From Craterostigma plantagineum (taxonomy: Eukaryota > Streptophyta > Magnoliopsida > Lamiales > Linderniaceae), in NCBI GenBank assembly GCA_027422505.1, contig JAPQWV010000404.1, positions 496,001 to 560,000 of the forward strand: a DNA stretch of 64,000 nucleotides, in the 5' to 3' direction. Below, one piece after another: positions 35,306 through 48,018 of this stretch (position 1 is the first letter of the stretch; the number at the start of each line of letters is the position of its first letter). The notes beneath the pieces were generated by a model, which saw only the letters and a program-made list of their open reading frames with translations, did no database searches and was not told the DNA's origin. Position numbers and translations under genes: made by a program.

Positions 35306-35898
35306 CTAACGCTTTTTCGAGGGATTATTGAAGTTACTACCACCGCTGACATTTGACTTGGCACGTGCTGACCTGTTTCCAGCTTCTTGTCTCACGCCAC
35401 CGGTGTTGTTCGATCTTTCGAGAGACAAAGATGCAGCAGCAGCAGAAGGAAGACCCAAGCGACTGCCCATGCTCGGACCTTGTTGACCTACATACAGAAA
35501 TAATTTTCTATTATGATTGTTTATAAACTTTGATAAATCACAGACGGCACTGATAAGGAACTTCTCTTGGGAAGTACAGTAAAGCCATACCAGCAATGTG
35601 TTGAGTAACATTTTCTTGATTCCACCCTGGGAGAAACTTCCTCGCATTTCCATTCCATGCTTCCTCAAAACCACCAACTTCATCTACATATCATATAACA
35701 TGAATTAGTACGTAAAAACGAAAAAGAAAGTGAAGCACTTATAGCATTCAATAAAGCATCAATTACGTTCGTGTAGGTTGTGCAGAGTCTGCATTGTCTC
35801 CACTTGCCCATCTGACTTCAGCTTCCGCGACAAAGAATGACCCTATATTATAATTTGTCATCTCATTCATCAGTGGTGATGATGATGATGATAATAAA

Positions 35899-35930
<32 letters not shown>

Positions 35931-36904
35931 TAACAACAATAATAATAATAATAACAAACTTGAGGTCTCTGAAGAATGCAAGAGAAGGGAAGTTAACAAC
36001 ACCTTATCGTGGATGCCCCTAGAGATCCTGTGAGATGCCTGACGAGTAGCCGAATCAGCTTCTTTGTACTCCTCAAATGTGAACTATAAACCGAAGTAGG
36101 TTGGCGCAGACACACACACACACAAAAAACAAAAATTGTGTAAGCTAAAATCAAAAAAAGTTTCAAAACTGAAAAACCAAAACGATTCTTCACGATGATG
36201 CTACTTACACCATCACTTCCCATCCTTCTTGTCCTAGAGGAGCTGTAGTATGCACCGTTTGCACCACCGTAAGAAACGGTGGAGCTTTGGAAGGTAAAGC
36301 TATGAGTTCGGGCGGGATGTGTCATCGCGTGATTCATATGTGCATTCGCATCATTTCTGTGTGACACATGCTTGCTCTTTTTAACTGAAAAGAAAATTAC
36401 AGAGGTAACATGAGAATAAGATAGTAAGTATAGACTTGAAAAACCATCATATAGATTATATAACTCAATTATCATTATATAAAGAAACTCAAGACACACC
36501 ATTTGTTTCATCATCAGGCTCCTCCACTATTGGTTCTTTGCCAGATCTTCCATGCTTTCTTGGATTCTCTTTCTTCGGTTCGTCTTCTTTATCATCTACC
36601 TCGTTGTCCGAATCCAACTCTTGGATTACTGGGCCTCTAGGTGGCTCTCGCTGGTGGGGCTGATGTTCAATTGCAAACTGTGGGCGCATAAATGGATCTA
36701 CAGCAGATTCAAAGAAGCTTGGGTTAGGCATGCTCCCAAAAGGCTGTGAGTTGAACATACTTCCGAAGGGGCGTGAAAAAAGGGATCATCAAACGGATCC
36801 CTCCCACCAAAAAAGCTAGAGATTAGACTCCTTTGACCTCCGAAACCTCCAAAATTACCAAAAGGATCGCCAAAACCAAAGAACGGGTCTCTGCCTCCTT
36901 GCAT
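35306..36904 (-). CDS. Myeloid leukemia factor (MLF) family protein (6 exons, one apparent frameshift)
   Basis: Exons on the minus strand: 36904-36500, 36384-36209, 36083-36003, 35842-35767, 35683-35591, 35487-35306, all with GT-AG introns and agreeing phases. The product is about 337 residues if one base is missing in the A6 run at 36776-36781. There the frame jumps inside RDPFDDPFF...RPFGSMF. Order of features: Gly/Phe-rich N-terminus (MQGGRDPFFGFGDPF), acidic stretch PVIQELDSDNE, KKENPRKHGRS, the MLF core with FTFQSSTVSYGGANGAYYSSSRTRR, FTFEEYKEADSATRQASHRISRGIHDKGHS and TMQTLHNL...FEEAWNGNARKFLPGW, then a basic tail ending NPSKKR. MLF proteins are intrinsically disordered adaptor-like proteins; the plant role is poorly known. 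Everything except the one base looks intact, so I think the gene is real. Confidence 0.9.
35874..35956. repeat. (GAT)/(AAT)n microsatellite in an MLF intron
   Basis: GAT and AAT/AAC triplets over about 80 bases, in the intron between MLF exons 3 and 4, close to the acceptor side. Confidence 0.9.
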
Positions 36905-38134
36905 TTTGTATCTCTTAGAACTCACTGGAGATGCATGAAGGCGGAAGGAAAACAATAAGAATACAAATACAGCGCTTCCGAGAGGGTTGAAACTCTTATA
37001 CTGAATTGAACACTTCAACAAAAAATAAACAACAATTTTCACATATTAACAACGAAACATCGATCCACCGACGAACAGAGAAAAAGCTTACAGTGTCTAT
37101 AACTCAACTCGCAATGGCAATCTACTTCCAAGGAAGTGGCACAATGAGGTTAAAAGCACCACAAAATTTTACAGATGCTTCTAGAATCACCTGTTCCCTA
37201 TGTCCCCAAACTCTTAAGTTTCGAACCAATACTACGCTGCCTCACGTTAGAATTGAATTAGACTATATTTCCTCAACAACAAAACTACCCCCAAAAAAGT
37301 GGGTTTTCAATTCCAGAAAAACACAAAATCGAAACGAAACAGACGGTAGAGGAGAAAGCTAAGGCACGCTCTATTACCCTACTAAAATTGCTATCGTAGA
37401 TCGACAGCAGTTTGATTTCGAGAGAGCTCGGTGGAGAGAGAACAATTGTGATTCCTATTTCGCGAGAGAATCCGTGAAATTACACGATTAGCTTAACGAA
37501 CGCCTATAAGGCAAAAGGCAAATGCACCGCACGGAGCTCAATGAAGAAATGGTAAATAGTGAATTTTCATGGGCTTTTAGGAGTGGATTGGGCTTCGCAC
37601 CGCCTAACTTTCTATCAACATATATAAAATATTTATTTATTATTTAAAATGTTTAACAAGTGAAATTAGAATAAATCTAAGGGTAATATTTTAATTACTC
37701 AAATTAAAATAATAGAATAAAATAGTAATTATAGTTGATAAATCAAATTAAAGTAATAGAATTATTATACCTCTCACGCAAATATATAATGTTTGGTTAA
37801 GCATGTGTTTGCATATTATTGGTCTAAGACCATCTCCAAGCGAGAAACGCACTTTCAAACTTAAACTCAAACTCAAAATACAGTAACTCAAAAGTCTATT
37901 TTGTAATGTTCACTTCCACACCGATTTTAACAAAATTTCAATATTACCACATATTGTATAACTTTACAAATTAGACTATAAATATTATTTTAGATTTAAT
38001 TGAGAAAAAATTAATAAAATTAATAGTAAAAAAATATTTATACAAATAAAAAGCATCGAAAATTGTTTATCAAAAACACGACAACTATAATATATTTATA
38101 CGTATAAAAAGCATCAAAAAATATTTATTGAAAC
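36905..38134. other. MLF upstream region, then AT-rich intergenic DNA
   Basis: 36905 to about 37540 probably holds the MLF 5' leader and promoter; a CTTAC at 37088-37092 could be a minus-strand leader-intron donor. From 37550 the DNA is AT-rich with no ORF. AAGACCATCTCCAAGCG near 37830 resembles ends of small plant transposons, but no partner end was found. Confidence 0.4.
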
Positions 38135-38696
38135 CAAGGGTTTGGAGACCGGACCGGCCGGTACAGCTCATAAACCACCGAACCGGCCGGACTGGTCTGA
38201 CTCCGGTCCGGTTTAATTTTAATTAAAAAAACAGCAAATTAACATAATACGTAAAAATGAACAAAATGTAGATCATTTAATGTAGTCTAATGGTAAGTCA
38301 TGGGCTATTATTGAAATGGGCTAGGTTTGAAATCTACAAACCTCATATCTTTTTGTTTTATAATTAATAATGGACCAGATTTTTTATTTATTTACTTTTA
38401 ACTCCAAATTTTATAGATTTAATTTCTGTAACCCTTGGTATAATTAATTTTAACTACCAATATAATTTATTTATTAATTTTGACCCTCATTTATAAAATT
38501 CTAATATAGAGAGAAGTTATTAAATAGACATCTATATAATCTATGTTATTTGATTGATTCAAGCACAAAATATATATATTATAGTTAAAGATACCGGTTT
38601 AACACCGGTTTGATTCCCGTTTATACTGGTTAAACCATTAAACCTTAAACTAGTAAAATTTTCGGTTCGGTTAAAAAACCCGATTTCATAACCTTG
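38135..38696. mobile_element. 562-bp non-autonomous hAT element
   Basis: Starts CAAGGGTTTGGAGACCGG and ends CCCGATTTCATAACCTTG, giving inverted CAAGG(G/T)TT ends with CCGGTTT-type words inside both. Flanks ATTGAAAC and ATTAAAAC match at seven of eight positions, consistent with an 8-bp hAT duplication. No coding capacity. Confidence 0.8.
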
Positions 38697-39363
38697 ATTA
38701 AAACACGACAACTACATAACACGGGAACCAACTACATAACACGACAGCTACTTCAAAAAATGTTTGTACGTGTATGACAAACACCTAGGTATCAAACAAA
38801 TGAAATATAGAAGAATTAAACACTAAATGGCCTACAACAATGCTCAATTAATGTATCCCGCCTGAATCTGTGCTTGTTGAGGCATTTTATTGAACAGTAC
38901 GTGTGCAAGACTTCAACTGCTTGTCTAACATGACTTGACATTTAATTTAACTTATGTACAACATCTAAGTTGTAGCGCACTATTACTCAAAAATTTTGAA
39001 AAACGCTTCGAGGCGGTTAAAAAATAGCGTTACTATTACTTTTTATTATTTTATTTTTATAAAGCTAAAAATTAGCAAAAACAGCTTATCAACCTGCAGA
39101 AAAGGCCAACTTTTCAAAATTAATCGGCTCAATAAGGGTAATTGGCCATGAAGTTTCAATTCTAATTAGTTTGCTCATTTATAGACAGTGTTGCACTCTT
39201 CATTCTATGATCTTTCCGGTGTGGGACGTTGCTTTTTTTTTTTCTCTTTTTATTTTAAAATCGTTAAGAACTAAGTTGATGACAGATGTGGCCTCACAGT
39301 GTAAGAGTTGAATTCCACTTTTCTTTTTTATTTTAAAGTCTAAGAGTGTAAGAGTCATATTGT
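38697..39363. other. Intergenic, nothing recognised
   Basis: ACACGACAAC and ACTACATAACACG words repeat at 38703-38755, partly matching 38080-38095 on the other side of the hAT insertion. No gene. Confidence 0.4.
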
Positions 39364-39837
39364 TAGGGTTGGCAATGGGGCGGGGATTCCCCGTCCGCGC
39401 GGGTATCCGCCCCGAACGGGGCGGGGAATCCCCGTGATTTTATCCCCGTGGGGCGGGGACGGGGAATGATGTCTCCCCGTGGGGATCCCCGCCCCGTCCC
39501 CGAACCCTTTTTTATATATTATAATATATATAATATTACATTATAATTTAAATAATAGTAAAATAATATCAAAATATAGACTAAAAAATATTAAATTAAT
39601 ACAATAATATATAAAATTATAATTTATATAATATTTATAACAAAAGTATATTCCAATTTATATATTATTAAAGATATTATTTTTTTAAAGAAAATTAAGG
39701 GGCGGAGAATCCCCGTGGGGAATCCCCGCCCCGCGTGGATCGCCGCGGGGACGGGGACGGGGACGATTTCGTCCCCCAATGTATCGCGGGGACGGGGATT
39801 AGATCCCCGCTCCGGCCCCGCCCCATTGCCATCCCTA
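39364..39837. mobile_element. 474-bp non-autonomous hAT element, GGGGCGGGG-type
   Basis: Ends TAGGGTTGGCAATGGGGCGG and CCGCCCCATTGCCATCCCTA are inverted repeats. Multiple GGGGATCCCCG-like palindromes lie inside both GC-rich arms, with an AT-rich centre. Flanks CATATTGT and TGTATTGT match at six of eight. A relative lies at 51788-51938. Confidence 0.85.
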
Positions 39838-40199
39838 TGTATTGTACGGGGCTAAACATTGGTCTATACTCTATAGGCGAGGGGTGGTGGGCATGTGACC
39901 TCACAATAGTCCTTTTCTTTTATTGATATTTTTTTTTTTCGTTTTTACATAATGATGCATTAACAATTACGATTTAATATTGAAAAACATAACAATTTTC
40001 AAATTATTAAATTGAAAAATTAATATATTATCTCATACATCTATAATAATAAGATTATGTTATATATTATGTTTTTTTGGCATTAATAAATGGCTTGCTT
40101 AAAATACTCACGCAATGCGCTACGCTATATACGCTACGCGCTACAGGAATCAAAATGTGACGCTTTGCGCTTTACGTATTTTAAAACATTGTGACCAAC
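39838..40199. other. Intergenic, no gene seen
   Basis: AT-rich; 40108-40175 contains repeated CGCTACGC and GCGCTT words of unknown origin. Confidence 0.4.
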
Positions 40200-40747
40200 C
40201 AAGTCATGAGCTCGCTGGATGTCGAGGCATCGAGGCCACCGGAGCTCAACGTGACTGAGCTGATGAAGAAACAAGGCTGTTTGGAGTTTTCCGATCTCAT
40301 CGTGACGCAGAATGTCAGCTATGTTTTCAAAGAGCATCGAAGGTGGGCTAACCGTTTATTGTCCCTCAGACGAAGCTGACGATTTCTCGCCCAAGTAAGT
40401 GTTTTTATTACGACAATTGATAAAACTAACATTATTATTCATCATCTTCATCGTACATCATCGATGATACAAGAAACTGTCGGCGGAGAACAAAACGTCG
40501 CTGGTTTTGTACCACAGCAAGCCTGAGTACATCTCGTTGGAAGCAACCGCCTAATGAACACTTTAGCCACCGACGCGCAAAGAAGTACGACTTCACCGCC
40601 CAAAACGACGGCAATGACGTCATGCTCAAGACTAAAATCGTGACGGCGACGATAGAAGGGACCTTACTAGACAAAGACCCATTGGCTGTTTATAAAATCG
40701 ACAAGGTCTTAATGCCGAGGGAAATTTTCAGGGCCGAGGATGCATGA
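40200..40747 (+). pseudogene. Fasciclin-like arabinogalactan protein (FLA) fragment
   Basis: The reading switches frames but follows the second fasciclin domain of FLA1/2/8/10-type cell-surface proteins: PPELNVTELMKKQGCLEFSDLI, then EGGLTVYCPSDEADDFSPK, LSAENKTSLVLYHSKPEY, LMNTLATDA, KKYDFTAQNDGNDVMLKTKI and GTLLDKDPLAVYKIDKVLMP, ending ...FRAEDA and a stop at 40745-40747. Several frameshifts plus about 75 inserted or intron-like bases at 40396-40470 make it non-functional. The signal peptide, first fasciclin domain, arabinogalactan region and GPI signal are absent. A functional relative would act in cell-wall and cell-surface adhesion. Confidence 0.82.
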
Positions 40748-41057
40748 AAAGAGAATCTTCGGCGGTGTGTGAGTCGTACGGCTTGTCATTTCCATCGCTT
40801 GATGATTGGTGGCTATCATTGTTGACCATTTTTTTTCTTTTTATCTTCGATCTCGTCTTTCTTACAACTAGTTAGCTGTTTTGTTTGTTGTATGTTTTGA
40901 CAGAAGGAAAGTGATAACCTATTGAATAATATTCAATGACAGAGATTATCTTTTGACGCATACATAAGGACATATATGATGAGAGAGAAGAAAAGACAAA
41001 GGACTTTAATGTTATTTAAAAAGATCAAGTGATAATTAAGATCGATCAAGTGATAAT
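40748..41057. other. Intergenic, no gene seen
   Basis: Includes a tandem duplication of GATCAAGTGATAATTAAG near 41022-41062, at the left edge of E2. Confidence 0.45.
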
Positions 41058-41965
41058 TAAGTTTCAGGCCCAATTAATATAGTTTCACTAGAATTCAAGA
41101 CCCAACAACGTTTAAAATAGAGATAGAGATCTATTTGAAGTTTTCTCTTAAAGTTGAGGACCTATTTTGAGCAAAACGACTCATTTGCCCATTCATGTTG
41201 CGAAAGTTACTGCCATCAGCTCTTCCAAACACTCGACGGGTAACACTTTGTGCATTCTGAGTAACACTTTCATGATTACAGGAAAGTGTTACCCAGAAAT
41301 AAGGAAGTGTTTTCAGAAAAGCATGAAATATTACCGAGCAAGCATGTTAATCGCACATGCTTCAAAACTACATTTTGTTCTGTTGATACCACTTAGTATA
41401 TATAGAGTAACACTTCATGAATTCGCATAACATATCTTGGGTTAACTGCATTCTCTTACAAAAAAAATGAATTACAAGAAAGTGTTAGCCAGAAACAAGG
41501 AAGTGTTATTCGGAAAGCATGGAGTGGTACCCAACATGTTAATCGCGTATGTTAATTGTCAGAAACAAGGAAGTTTTACCCGCAATCATGAAGTGTTACC
41601 CGAAAAGCATGAAGTGTTATCCAGAAAAAAGGAAGTGTTACCGCGAGCGCATGAAGTGTTACCAAGCAAGCATGTTAATGGCATATACTTCAAAAACTAC
41701 ATTTTATTCTGTTGAAACCACTTATTAGATATACAGTAACGCATTTGTGCGTGGTAATACTGCTTGTTATGCGATAACGATATATTGCAATTTGATAACA
41801 CAAGTGCGCTGGATATCAATTCTCATTACTTTTTATAAGGGTATTTTGGTCAGAAGTCATTTCCTTCAAGTTTAATAAAAAAACGGATCCCTAAAACTAT
41901 ACTTTTTTCTGACAGGGTCCTGAACCCTAATAAAAAACTATGTAGGGGCCTGAAACGTAAAGCTC
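41058..41965. mobile_element. E2: TIR element related to E1, with internal repeats
   Basis: The left end TTTCAGGCCCAATTAATATAG (next block TTCAAGACCC) is matched by the inverted right end TTTCAGGCCCCTACATAG (next block TTCAGGACCC, then TGTCAG). This two-block TCAGGCCC architecture is shared with E1. No clean target duplication was found, so the outer ends are approximate. The core consists of AGTGTTACC / GTAACACT words and a ~328-bp direct duplication (41285-41425 and about 41612-41750). No transposase. Confidence 0.62.
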
Positions 41966-42400
41966 TCAAAGGGCAATCGCATAGTATCCGTACAAATGCA
42001 AGTTTGCATCCAAAGATGAGAGAGAAAGCATCACGAGCATTTTGAGTTTGATTTTGGTGTTCGGTTGGAGTAAACTTACTTTTTGGTGTTCCGTTGGATA
42101 TTCTCCAACCTCAGTTATGCATATTCAGATACACATCTGCTCATCTGAGTTAGTAACTTACTATAAACCAAACAAGCACTCAATAGTATAGATAAATCAC
42201 GGAATTATTCATTTATTTCTTTCTTTTCTTATTTATTTAGCCCCGCTACGCTAATGTCATGTGAATGTGAATGTGAATGTGATACACCATCATATCAGAG
42301 TACGAAGGTCCGATGGAAACATATATTCTCAAGAACAAAACTCTCTTGTTCGATCAAAATGCCCAAGGCATAAAACATGCAAATAGAAACTAAAAAAAAC
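41966..42400. other. BASS1-like gene 3' flank
   Basis: No separate gene. A short (GTGAAT)n run occurs near 42261-42280. Confidence 0.45.
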
Positions 42401-45400
42401 TTATTCCTTGAAGTCGTCTTTGTCATCGGCGGGAATAGGCCTGTTCCTCCAAAACACCGCAAGAGCACTCCCACCCAGCTGTAAAATAAATCACAAGAAC
42501 CCAAAAAAGAGTAGGAAAAAAAAAGTACATTAATACGTTTACGGCGAGCGTACATACATCAGTATGCATAAAAAACAGAGGCCACTTACCGCCATGCAAA
42601 CGACGCTCACAGCAGAAGGCACGGCCACTAGAGGATTCGTGAAGTGCTTTTGGGCCAAAAGGAATCCGAGAGCAGAGCTCTGAAGATGAAACAGAATTTT
42701 ATTTATATAACATTTGATTATTGAATTTATCGAACAAATTCTGTGTACATAAAATTGTTACCTACCTGCATTCCGCATTCAATGGAAATGGTCCTTGAAG
42801 TTGATTCGCCAAATGATACTTTAGACATCAAATAACCTAGGAAGAATGCTGCGGCGTGTAATAAGGCCACTGGGAGAATCAACTGAGTGCCCTGGGTTTT
42901 GAGAACATCGGCGACTTGCCCAATCTGAAAAATATATGTTTTATTCGATGATCTTTATCAACAATCAAATAAGAGATTGCTTATATAGTGAATCGTTGAT
43001 GTCACTGATTTGTTTGTAACTTACTGGACTGGCACAGAGAAGGGTGGTCAGGATAACTCCGATCAGCGGTGTAACCGTGATTATCTTCGAGGTGAACTTT
43101 GGGAAAAACTCGTTGGCCAAAACTGCAAAATGTTACCATTCACTTAGAAGCTAGGATATTAACCATAGCTTACTACATAAAGAGGTATTTAATCACAGGC
43201 GTACCTCCTATAATTGTTGGCACTAGAACAACCTGAAAAGTGCTGATAGCCAGACCCTGCATGGATAATACATAATATGTAAAGAATCAAACGATGAAGT
43301 CAAATGTTAGTATAATTAGGTCGCATGAGCATTTTAATCTATATTCTAAATCATAGCGTTGTACTAATCATATTGCCTCTGGTTTCCATGGTAATTATCA
43401 GAAATTTTAAAGAATGGATAACTATTCATGGATTGATTTTAAAACCAACAGAACAATCTAGACCTACCGCAGCATCAACAGGCACAAGTTGACCTGCGAG
43501 AATCTTGGTGAGGAGTGGAGTCATGATTATGGCACCAATGGTCGAGCAACTGCAGTACAAATGAACATTATTATGCAGTTACTTTTTCACACCAAATATC
43601 TTTGTTGTTTCTATTACCAAGCAATGGCATAACTCTTACGTCGTCATAAGGACTGAGAGTGCAACATTGCCCTTTGATATGTACGTAGCAACATTTGATG
43701 CTTGACCCCCAGGGCAGCATGAAACTAGGATAAGTCCAGTTGCTAGTGGAGCAGAAAGCTTTAACGACTGCAAAACATTGCATTTGATAACAAATTTACC
43801 AACAATTTGTAATTACAACTTCCCATTTTAAATATAATATCTAACAAACTCGTTGAAAAGCACAAGGCAATACCATTGCAATAAAGAATCCCAAAACAGG
43901 CTTGATCAGGTATTGAGCCAAAAAGCCCACTCCCACCTGGTAGAGCAAGAGAAGGAACCACAAAAAATGGTAAGACGGAAAAGAAACGACTAAAAATGCT
44001 TGTTGGAAGAACTTTAAATAGTGGATGAGTTGCAACATACAGTCCATGGGTTGCGCAAGCATCTTCTAAAGTCCTCAAATGTCAGTGTCAAACCCATTGA
44101 AAGCATGAGGAAACCCAACCCAAGGGTGAAGAGATCTGTTTCTAACCAAGTGACCTTCAAGCGTTGAAGATACAAAGGGTTAGTTACTATACTCTAATAA
44201 AGTTACGATGAACACAAGAACTCACCATAGATGGTTTGTAGATGCCAATGATGGTTCCCAGAATAACCTGTAAGAAACCAAAAAAAAAAGCAAAGATAAG
44301 TTATAATTGAAAAATTTGTTAGCGTTTCTTAGTTAAGTGCAAGAGTGGAAAGACTCTGCTCCAGCAAAAGACGGTTTGACATACCCACACTGGAAAGAGA
44401 GTTGTCAAGGTCTCGATTATTTTTCATATTGGCTCGCTTTACCCGGACCATCGCTCGAAACATCCCCAGAGGTTGCTGCACTACAGTGAACTTTGGGGTT
44501 CCTAGCACGGTAACAACAAACAAATGTATAAAGCTATTCCCTTAATAACCTGGTTTTGAAGAGATCAATCGGAGTAAGAATTAGTGTAGCCACATTTCTA
44601 CATAGACAAGGCTCAAGCATGAGTAGTTGGTACAAGTCATGGCTATGCAGAGACTATGACACTTATACATAAAGCACCTCGTACATGTATGCCACACTAG
44701 AATTCAGTCATGAGTGTCATGCAATGCGTGGTATATTTTGATGCCATACATCAGTATTGATTCATTTATATTATAGTTGACATGTGTATCAATAAGAACT
44801 TGGTATTAGATTTGAGCGGAATATGAGAGCTTTAAAGGAGTGATGTTGGCCAGGAGTTTAACATTGAACTTCAAATTGCCAAAGCGAAAACTATGAAAGC
44901 CTAGGGACATGATTTGGCTGGAGGTCATGCTATCATAAAAAAATAGACGTAGATCTGTCTAATGCATGAAATCTTAGACTACGATACACTAGTGAGTCAC
45001 CTATCATGAAAGTTCGGTAATGTACCACACAATTAGTGAAGTGACAGGTTTACCATTACCTGTACAAGTGAAGGGGTGGATGCTTTTTTACTCTAGCATA
45101 GTCAGCTGACATAGGTCCACGAATAAGTTCAGTATCCTCCTTATTGACCACGATGCCAAGTGGATCAGCAGCCTTAAAACTTCCCAGCGAGCCTCTAACT
45201 CTCAGATCATGGTCATTGCTTCGACGGGGTAAATGCGACTGCAATGGGTCCCAACTTCGTGAACCTTTCCATCTTATCATCTTCCTCATGAAAGCAGATG
45301 AAGAAACAGGGACTCTAGAAACACAAGTCCTATTTGTATTCCCAAGTAAAGGGCGCCTCAAGTGACTGATGTAAAACGCATCCCCAAAACAAAAAAAATG

Positions 45401-45511
45401 AACATATTATAATCAATGAAAATCCATGGCTACATAAATCAGACAAGACAAGGTGTGCCTTCCCCCACAGACTTACTTTGACTGCATAGAAGCACTAATA
45501 AAAGACGCCAT
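42401..45511 (-). CDS. BASS1: Plastid sodium/metabolite cotransporter, BASS1-like (13 exons, one apparent frameshift)
   Basis: Bile acid:sodium symporter family carrier expected in the plastid envelope. Minus-strand exons: 45511-45477, 45365-45060, 44501-44385, 44267-44226, 44154-44041, 43936-43874, 43767-43640, 43549-43468, 43256-43205, 43122-43025, 42924-42766, 42679-42590, 42478-42401, with GT-AG junctions and consistent phases. The product is about 454 residues if one base is missing in the T5 run at 44420-44424 (QYEK then [10 protein letters not shown]). Start MASFISAS plus about 120 Ser/Arg-rich residues is a chloroplast transit peptide. Hydrophobic helices follow, including [39 protein letters not shown], the family hallmark CCPGGQASN, and [19 protein letters not shown]. 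The C-terminus DDKDDFKE suggested BASS1. Plant paralogues move pyruvate, 2-keto acids or glycolate with sodium or protons; the substrate here is not inferable. Confidence 0.9.
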
Positions 45512-46782
45512 TGCCAGCAAATCGAGCGCCGCTCAAGTTAATGCCCAACCGATGCACACCTTGTGTTAACGAAATTCCCCTGAAATTGCAATGACAGCGG
45601 CAATCAACTCACATATTCCACTGAATGACTGAGATTTCGTTTCCGCCCAGCTTTATTGCTTCACTAAATCGGAATTTCACTCACGAAAACATTTGTGGAA
45701 AAATGAAAACACGATCACCGCGGAGAGTTAAAACACAAAGTATTCTTTCCCCATAGCATTTTCCTGTTTCTCTACACTCGAAATCAAAGGCCGACGCAAT
45801 ATTACTCAACGTTTTGGCTAGCTCCCTACCATTACCCACGACAAACTCGAAAACGACTCCATGGCGCAACTCGAAAACAGAAAACGAACATAATGTATTA
45901 AAACCAATGCGAGATAACGAAAGATACCGACGAGCAACACTAATCCATCAAAAAAATAGAGCGCGTGCAAACACTAACACCAATTAGACCACTAAAAACC
46001 GAAAAAGGATGGAGCAGCGTAAATACAGACCTGAGGCACTAAGCCAAAATAGCTCAGAATGAGGCCGCTCTATGTCTAGCGCAGATGAGAAGACTAGTAA
46101 AATCTAGCGTAGAAAATGCTTGGGGGCGTTATCGCCAAGGAATAGAACTAGTAAAAATGGTTTCCACCAGGGCGCTCAAATTACGCATTTACCCCTCATA
46201 ACAGAAACCACGTTGCAACAATATGAACGCCCCTCGCCATCATCGCCATGCCCACTCTTCCCATTTTCGCGTGCAGCAAACAACTTCTCACACAGCATCG
46301 TCAGAGAAGACGCATTGACGGAGGCAAATACGAATCTCGAGCTCCATTCAAGCATCGCTGGAGTGTTGCTTTTCAAGTCGATGCTCCTCTTCGAGGGGTA
46401 TAATGGGGCAAAGAGAAATTTGGGGCGTGGCAGTAGTAATTTTAGGGTCTGACATTATGGCCCCGCCCCCGCGGAAAAACGAATGAAGTGAGAGAAGAAA
46501 AGATAATATATGTGAGGGTATATTTGGCTTGGCATAAGGGGATTAGCATTTACTGGACAGCATTGCTCCTCTATTGGGGACCGTACGATTTAATTCATCG
46601 CCAGATTGTACTACACGTTGAAAATCATTTAATAGACCAAAAAACGTTGATAAGGTAATCTAATTTTTGACACATGCTTTTTCTATATGCACCCACTAAT
46701 TAATATTTAGAATAAACATTAATTATTTACCAATAGTATCTTATATAGAATGGAAAAAATGAGTTTTAATGTTACTAATTTC
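45512..46782. other. BASS1-like upstream region and intergenic DNA
   Basis: The first few hundred bases should contain the promoter and leader. 46120-46460 is open on both strands but shows no domain, and I do not call a gene. The rest is AT-rich. Confidence 0.4.
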
Positions 46783-48010
46783 GGGTATCTATAGTTAAAT
46801 ACCTAATAGAAAACTAAAAAGCTTATTCAGTCCCTTGCAGATTCTTTTTAAGTTAGGTACCCATTTGAATAAAAATTTTACAGATAGGTACCTAATGACC
46901 TAAGATTATCAAAATACCTTATTAAATGATTTACAATTTCATTTCAGCTTTTTTTCTCTGCAATTTTCGAGCTCCATCCCGCCATCGACGATGGTTCTTC
47001 TTGCCGACCATCTCATTCCGCTCGTGCCGGCACGGGACGACGAGCGACGAGCCTTTTAAACGTTGGGTTCTCGATTTTTTGGGTCTTAGTTTTGTCAGGT
47101 AAGTTTTTATTTTGCTTTGAGTTTGGTTAATCGATTGCACTCGTGTGGTCAATCTTTAGCCCAAATCCGTGAGCTGACTCCGACCTAAGAGCTCGATGTA
47201 AGGGTGGGATGTCGGTATTTGATAGTTATTGAGGCTAATCCATCGGGATTCTGGATTTTTTAATAACTGTTATTACGTACCATATGTTATGTTTATTACG
47301 TACCATTTGTTATGTTTATTATGTACCATTGCACGTGTCTATACGTTACCAAGATGTACGCGTACGTAGTACCATTGCAAACTATCTAGCCGTACCATTT
47401 ATACAGGTTATTATACCATCTGAAAATATGCCGTCTACAAGTTCGGTTGGTGGCGGGACATTATTTTCATTGTGTGAGTATAAAAGGGAGTCATTCTAAT
47501 TTCTAACTATTGATCAATGAAGCGACGGCGCACGAGATGAATGCTCAAACAAGTGACGGGAATTTTATTCGTGACCCGGACATTCGTGTTCTTCATGGTC
47601 GCCAAAAGACACGGAGGATTCTTTCTCAGGTAGATAGAAAATCCAAAAAAAGTGCAAAATATGTGGGAAATGCGGGAATATATGCCAACAAGGTCCGCAT
47701 TTGCCATGTATTTTGTTACTGCTTTTGTCCCAAAAACCTTTTTTGTTGCTCTTTTGTATGGTAATGGCACATTCTATTATCCAAATGATGACAGTAGGTT
47801 ATTCTTTTGTCCAAATGTGTCAATAGGATATGGCTCACTCTTTTTGTCTAAATGTTGCCAATAATGTACTGTAATACGACAACAAGGTACTGTAACATAT
47901 GCCAATTTGGTACTGTAATATACGACAAAAAGGTATTATAATAAATGCCAACAAGGTACCGTAATATATGCCAACAAGGTACCGTAATATATGCCAATTT
48001 GGTACTGTAA

Positions 48011-48018
48011 TATATGAC
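48011..48018. repeat. Target-site duplication of hAT MITE, left (TATATGAC)
   Basis: Perfect copy at 48248-48255. As the target is itself a repeat (ATATATGMC), chance similarity was considered, but the TIR termini abut it exactly on both sides. Confidence 0.85.

Noticed and set aside
46120..46460. Open frames on both strands upstream of the BASS1-like gene
   Set aside because: No recognisable motif, no splice or promoter context.
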